The notes under the pieces: generated by a model | The model's input: the letters and a program-made list of their open reading frames with translations, nothing else | Databases searched by the model: none | Told to the model about the DNA's origin: nothing | In this document: positions 59,765-64,000 of the stretch, one piece after another | Layout of the letters: each line of letters starts with the position of its first letter | Position numbering within the stretch: the stretch's first letter is position 1 | NCBI GenBank assembly: GCA_944989445.1 | Contig: CALYLW010000137.1 | Span: 1,308,134 to 1,372,133 of the forward strand | Length of the DNA: 64,000 nt | Source: Ampullaceana balthica | Taxonomy: Eukaryota > Mollusca > Gastropoda > Lymnaeidae | Direction: 5' to 3' | Translations under genes and position numbers: made by a program

Positions 59765-59945
59765 TGTAGGCTGGTGTTGTACCATGTAGTCTGGTGTTGT
59801 ACCATGTAGTCTGGTGTTGTACCATGTAGGCTGGTGGTGTACCATGTAGTCTGGTGTTGTACTATGTAGTCTTGTATTGTACCATGTAGTCTGGTATTAT
59901 ACCATGCAGTCTGGTTTTGTACCATGTAGTCTGAGTATTGTGCCA
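59765..59945. repeat. 20-bp minisatellite (TGTACCATGTAGTCTGGTGT)
   Basis: About nine copies with small variation, in the Pax2/5/8 intron. Confidence 0.95.
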
Positions 59946-60833
59946 GTTAGCCTGAACATTGTGTCATATCACCATATCTGGCGCATGCAAGGTTACGCCA
60001 ATGTAACCACCAAACTGTGACACTGTCATTATTGTGTTGACATTTCTTCCGCATCCATTTGTGATTTAGGGGTCGGATGAGGGGGGAGGGGAGAGAAGGG
60101 GAAATGAGGGGGCTGTTCTAGAGATTTCAAGTTTTTCATAACAACAAGAAACCTCGATTTTTTTTATGAATCTCATTTGTGCGGTATTTATTTCAGACTC
60201 CACCATCCTCCCTCCTCCCGCTTCCCAAATATTCCCCCACGGGATGGTAGCAAGGTGACGACATCTGGTCTTTTATGTCTCGACAACTTTGATTTGTGTA
60301 AGTGATAGCGCCATTAACGTTTTGTTCGTCTGCAAACGTTGTCGCCAGGTTTTTCATGGCAAGGGGACTCCCAAAATATTGCCACACCAGGTCCTCTAGC
60401 ATTCAGAGGAATAACGATTGTTTGAAGACCCACTCATAGTGTAAATAATTTTTTTTTAAGTCAGGCTAACTTGGGCAGGTATTCTGGAAAGAATGCCTAC
60501 CTTTTGGGAAACAGAGACAGAAACTGGGAGATAGAGGGTTAACAGGCCGATCGAGAATGAGATGGATGGACGCGGTCGAAGAAGACCTATACATATATGC
60601 TTGGCGGACCGCGCGTATAGATATATGAAAGGCCACGTACCGGCCGGTCGTAATAAAGGTGATTATTTTTCCATTGTGGACTTCTGAAAATTATATCATA
60701 TCCCAGAACACGCATCGGATGGCGCCCCCAAGATGACGAATTCGTTATATTTGGATCACTGCCCCTGTTAACTTGATCATATCGTCAAAAAACCATTTTG
60801 TTCAACTCCATGATATTTTACACAATGACTTAC

Positions 60834-60941
60834 CAGAAACCTGGCTGTTATACACCTGGGGTAAAACGGCCAGAGGTACGGAGCTGTTAATGCCTGGCTG
60901 ACTGTAAGCCGATGGATTTCCACCGTAGGAGATTGGTGGAG
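60834..60941 (-). CDS. Pax2/5/8: Pax2/5/8 coding exon (antepenultimate)
   Basis: Minus strand, acceptor TGTTTCCGCAG, donor GTAAGT. Reads (T)PPISYGGNPSAYSQPGINSS then VPLAVLPQVYNSQVS and a G that pairs with AC of the next exon to give Asp. It is Pro/Ser/Tyr-rich like the linker between the partial homeodomain and C-terminal region of Pax2/5/8. The assignment rests mainly on its exact phase fit with the next exon rather than on similarity of its own. Confidence 0.8.
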
Positions 60942-62800
60942 CTGCGGAAACACAAGATGGACGGGTTACTTTTGGCTATTTAAAATCAGCATGGAATACT
61001 GTCATTACAAAAAATATCTCAGCTTAAAAACCCGCCAAATTTGTTGTCAGATGACATCATTGATAAATGCGTTGAAGAAATAGGTTTATGAGTGAGTTAA
61101 GTCAGTTGCTCTTTTAGCTGAATTAATTGAACATTGGCAATGTACTGTGTATGGAACACATGTGATTTAAAATAAGATAATTGTGTACAAGTTTAAACAA
61201 TCATTACTGTTCAAATTAGTTGTAAACAAGGAGTATTGAAAAGCTGTGTGTGGGGGTGGGGGGGTGGAGTGGAACAATTGATTCGATGAACTCAAAAAGA
61301 GAAATAGTGTTTTTTTTAAAAATAATTATTTTAAACAAACACCTTAGAATAATTCAAAATACAAATAAAAATATCGATATAAAAATACATATATTGTGTC
61401 AATAATTGAAATAACTAAATATAAAATGATAATTTTTAAATTACACAAGAAAAAAAAGGTAAATAATTTTTTGTTTAAATGATTGTGTTAGTTTAGTTTA
61501 CTACGTTTAAGTTATATGAAATGGCAAACTTGAAAAGAAAAAAATTAAACAAAAATATGTTAGTACCAGTCAAATTAAAACAAATTAACATAACCGACCA
61601 CCGGTCGTGCGGCAGGCATCAGAAGAACCGAATGGACAACACGTTAACGACGAAGGAGATTGTGGTTAACATCGATTCTTGTTAGTGGATTAAACGTTTG
61701 CTGGCGATATGACAAAAAGGGGGGTGGGGGAGGGGGAGCCACAGGACACGACAGATTAAAACCTTAGAAGAGATGCCAGTGAGTGCAATTTTTGGCCTTC
61801 AGTCTAGGGCAGTGGTGGCGAAACATTTTTGGGGCCGTGCGCCCAAAATTCAACCAAAACCCACTTGTTTATAGCGAAGTGCCACAAGTAAATTGAAATC
61901 CGAAAATGGGTTTTTTGGTTTAGCTGGTTTGATTAAGAAAGTAATATTTTAGTCGCGTGCCGGCTGATGAGGCTCTGCGTGCCGACTGTGGCACGCATGC
62001 CATAGGTTCGCCATCACTCTGTTCTTGAGGATTCCCAGATTTTTTTCAAAGGTATTTCGCCACTCTTTGCTGCAACTAGAGTTTTCCCGTTATGACCTTT
62101 GTCAAATTCTAACAAACTGCTGTCGGTCGCGCATAGTTTCCAGAACCTCCGCTTAAGGTATCAAGATAATACACCAATTAAATGTTAGTCCTTTATTGGT
62201 GACGACACAAATGAGACCTTTTTAAACATTTAAATAAGAATTAATCATCTAGCTGTTCTGATTGAAGCCATTACCAATTTGGAAAATATGGTGATTAAAC
62301 AGATTTTTAAAATGCGAAGGACAAGCAAGATTTAGCTGCCTCAATCACAGGACTTGAAGGATTTATATAAATATACCTACTATATATGGTTAGAATTTGT
62401 GCTGCACTATGGCGGAGAAGGTTAGTAAAAGCGTTAATCAGCCTATTTAGATGTTCATTGCACTGTGTAGATAGATAGGGTTAGGATTATGGTGAAATAG
62501 TTAGTGCTTATAACTACTTAGAGCCGAGGAGTCATATGTTGGTCAGATTAATTCCTTTTACTAAAATTCTTAAAACATCCGACGGACACATCGGTCTAAA
62601 ATTCTATCATAACTTTTAAGATAAAATCCGTAACAGATATCCGACTACCCCATTGGATCAACATCCGTAAAACTCCACAGCCCTGATGAAAGCTAGAATC
62701 GATTATGATATATTGTTAACTTGGTTAGTGAGATTTGAAATTGAAAGCTTATGTCACAAAGGGGAAGAAAAAAATATTTGAGCTCGACCTTCAAGCTTAC
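60942..62800. other. Pax2/5/8 intron, AT-rich, hosts one MITE
   Basis: Apart from the MITE at 61809-62025 I see no genes or shared repeats. Confidence 0.5.
61809..62025. mobile_element. hAT-type MITE (CAGTGGTGGCGAAAC ends)
   Basis: Left end CAGTGGTGGCGAAAC; right end ATAGGTTCGCCATCACTC, its imperfect inverse. The block GCCGGCTGATGAGGCTCTGC then GTGCCGACTG is shared with the fragment at 17910-18005. The flanking octamers do not match, so the target duplication is lost or the ends are off by a few bases. Confidence 0.8.
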
Positions 62801-63064
62801 TTGAGAACTGAACGATAGAGGGCAGGGGGGCGTAGCTCGACCCCCCAGTGGCCGCGGGCACAGGGGTCAGCTCCGTGAACACCGTCCCTGGGCCCCCGTC
62901 TTTAGTAGAGTGGGGGGAGGGGGTGTTGCTGACGTCTCTGCGGTGGCTGCCGGCGTTGGGGGTGTGTGGGGCGGCGATGTCGTTACCCCCGCTCCCCGCG
63001 TGCGGCGAGGCGTTGGGGGTGGGGGTGTCGCAGTGGTGGTGGTGGTGGTGGTTTTTAATGGCGG
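62801..63064 (-). CDS. Pax2/5/8: Pax2/5/8 coding exon with His6 run
   Basis: Minus strand, acceptor TATCACCTGCAG, donor GTAAGC. It encodes 87 codons: AIKNHHHHHHCDTPTPNASP, then a Gly/Ser/Asn-rich stretch with HTPNAGSHRRD and NTPSPHS, ending VFTELTPVPAATGGSSYAPL and PSIVQFS. A single base then joins CT of the next exon to make Thr. It is low-complexity and fast-evolving, so identity depends on its phase and order. A His run and ELTP motif are compatible with a Pax regulatory region. Upstream exons (paired domain, octapeptide) lie outside the window or were not recognised. Confidence 0.72.
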
Positions 63065-64000
63065 CTGCAGGTGATAAACAAAACGAAACACACACAAAAA
63101 TAAATGGCATGCGATAAATAAATTTTAAAAAAAAATCATATAAATATAAGCATTGGGGGACAAAAAAATAAATATATATATATAATATATACAGTGTTTC
63201 AAACACCAGGGAACACCAGAAGTGACGCAGTGAACTCCCCCCCCCCTATTACCCTATCGCCTTGCATCGTCATGTATGCATAGCTGTGAGTCAAGTTTGA
63301 TTTAACCAATGTGTCAAGGGGCGGGAAGTGACGGCCACAAGGGTGACCGTAAAATAAAGTCATCTGAAACCACGAACGGCTATTCGATTCGACTCCATAA
63401 GTAGCATCATTGTTTGGGTCACCGAACCCTTTTCGTACTAACAGGACGTTATAGTAGGTTATACACGGTACAGGTTGCGTGCGCCAGAGTATACCTAATG
63501 GGTTTATAGACGTTTTGTATAAATTTAAGATGAAATACTTGACTCTTTATTTCCTGCCAATATCACCAGGACATGAGACACATCCAGAGTTGAGAACCAC
63601 TGTATATTTTTAGTGCGGGTGCAATTCAAATAAAATCCATTCTCATAGTTAAAACATAAGGGGAAAGACACCATCAAAACAAGGCGCATGCTATGACGTG
63701 CAAGTTTCACATGACATTCGACAACACTTGTCATCTTGCATCCAGTGTAACCCGTGGCAAACGACCCACTTTATGACATGGGACAGTCGTAACATAAGAC
63801 GCATTAAACATAGAGTCTACACAAAATGAAACATGCAAACATTTAAAAACATATGTAGATATGTAATATGAGACAAATCTAAGGTGTGGAACATTAAAAT
63901 ATGGCCTAAACATTTGTGCAGGATTCGACACTTAAGATCAGACTGAAGAAAACGAATAAAAAATATTTTTTAAAAAGAAAGAGATTGTCGATCCAACGAG
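63065..64000. other. Pax2/5/8 intron, no further exon recognised
   Basis: AT-rich with a TA run near 63172-63190. No octapeptide or paired-domain coding sequence is visible. Confidence 0.5.

Noticed and set aside
62848..63117. Plus-strand frame opposite the His-rich exon
   Set aside because: Shadow of the minus-strand Pax2/5/8 exon, whose splice sites and phases fit.

Overview
The window is animal nuclear DNA: AT-rich, intron-rich, full of tandem repeats and decayed transposons, with no prokaryotic gene structure. Protein-coding signal is sparse. Two spliced genes are identifiable by name and both match bilaterian families. The style of the repeats (27-43 bp minisatellites, ZBED-type hAT transposons, a craniofacial-development-protein-2-like LINE, LINE tails of AGATA repeats) together with a single Pax2/5/8-type gene suggests a lophotrochozoan, most likely a gastropod mollusc. 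That is inference; the species cannot be read from the sequence.

Layout. 1-2208: 27/25-bp minisatellite lying in an intron or upstream of the first visible TELO2 exon. 2366-8270: last five coding exons and 3'UTR of a plus-strand TELO2 (Tel2) gene; intron phases fit at every junction. Its introns hold a 26-bp minisatellite, a decayed hAT transposase and a MITE. 8650-9520: 25-bp degenerate minisatellite split by a 340-bp solo LTR with a 5-bp target duplication. 11100-15520: a MITE, then a 3.2-kb hAT transposon with 8-bp target duplications sitting inside an older LINE fragment; an uninterrupted copy of that LINE at about 30.24-30.82 kb shows the empty site. 15515-17115: three copies of an AT-rich repeat, with an assembly gap at 17022-17077. 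17.2-30 kb: GC-richer unique blocks, many minisatellites, a TATAG microsatellite and MITEs. 31.4-34.5 kb: hAT-type and other MITEs plus unique sequence. 34.6-40.4 kb: nested foldback repeats with an inserted 3.5-kb LINE (15-bp target duplication), itself carrying a second LINE insertion. 40.4-42.5 kb: 43/44-bp minisatellite. 43.78-45.2 kb: an RFX X-box followed by a possible first coding exon, a candidate ciliary gene. 46.46-47.15 kb: a palindromic foldback element. 50.65-63.06 kb: last four coding exons (minus strand) of a Pax2/5/8 transcription factor, with a 9.4-kb intron containing GC-rich unique blocks that may be regulatory.

The two named genes are convergent. TELO2 encodes part of the TTT complex that supports folding and assembly of PIKK kinases. 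Pax2/5/8 is a developmental regulator. There is no functional link between neighbours to infer; most of the remaining DNA is repeat. The most useful results are the two gene tails, the X-box/exon candidate, and the datable nesting of transposons.
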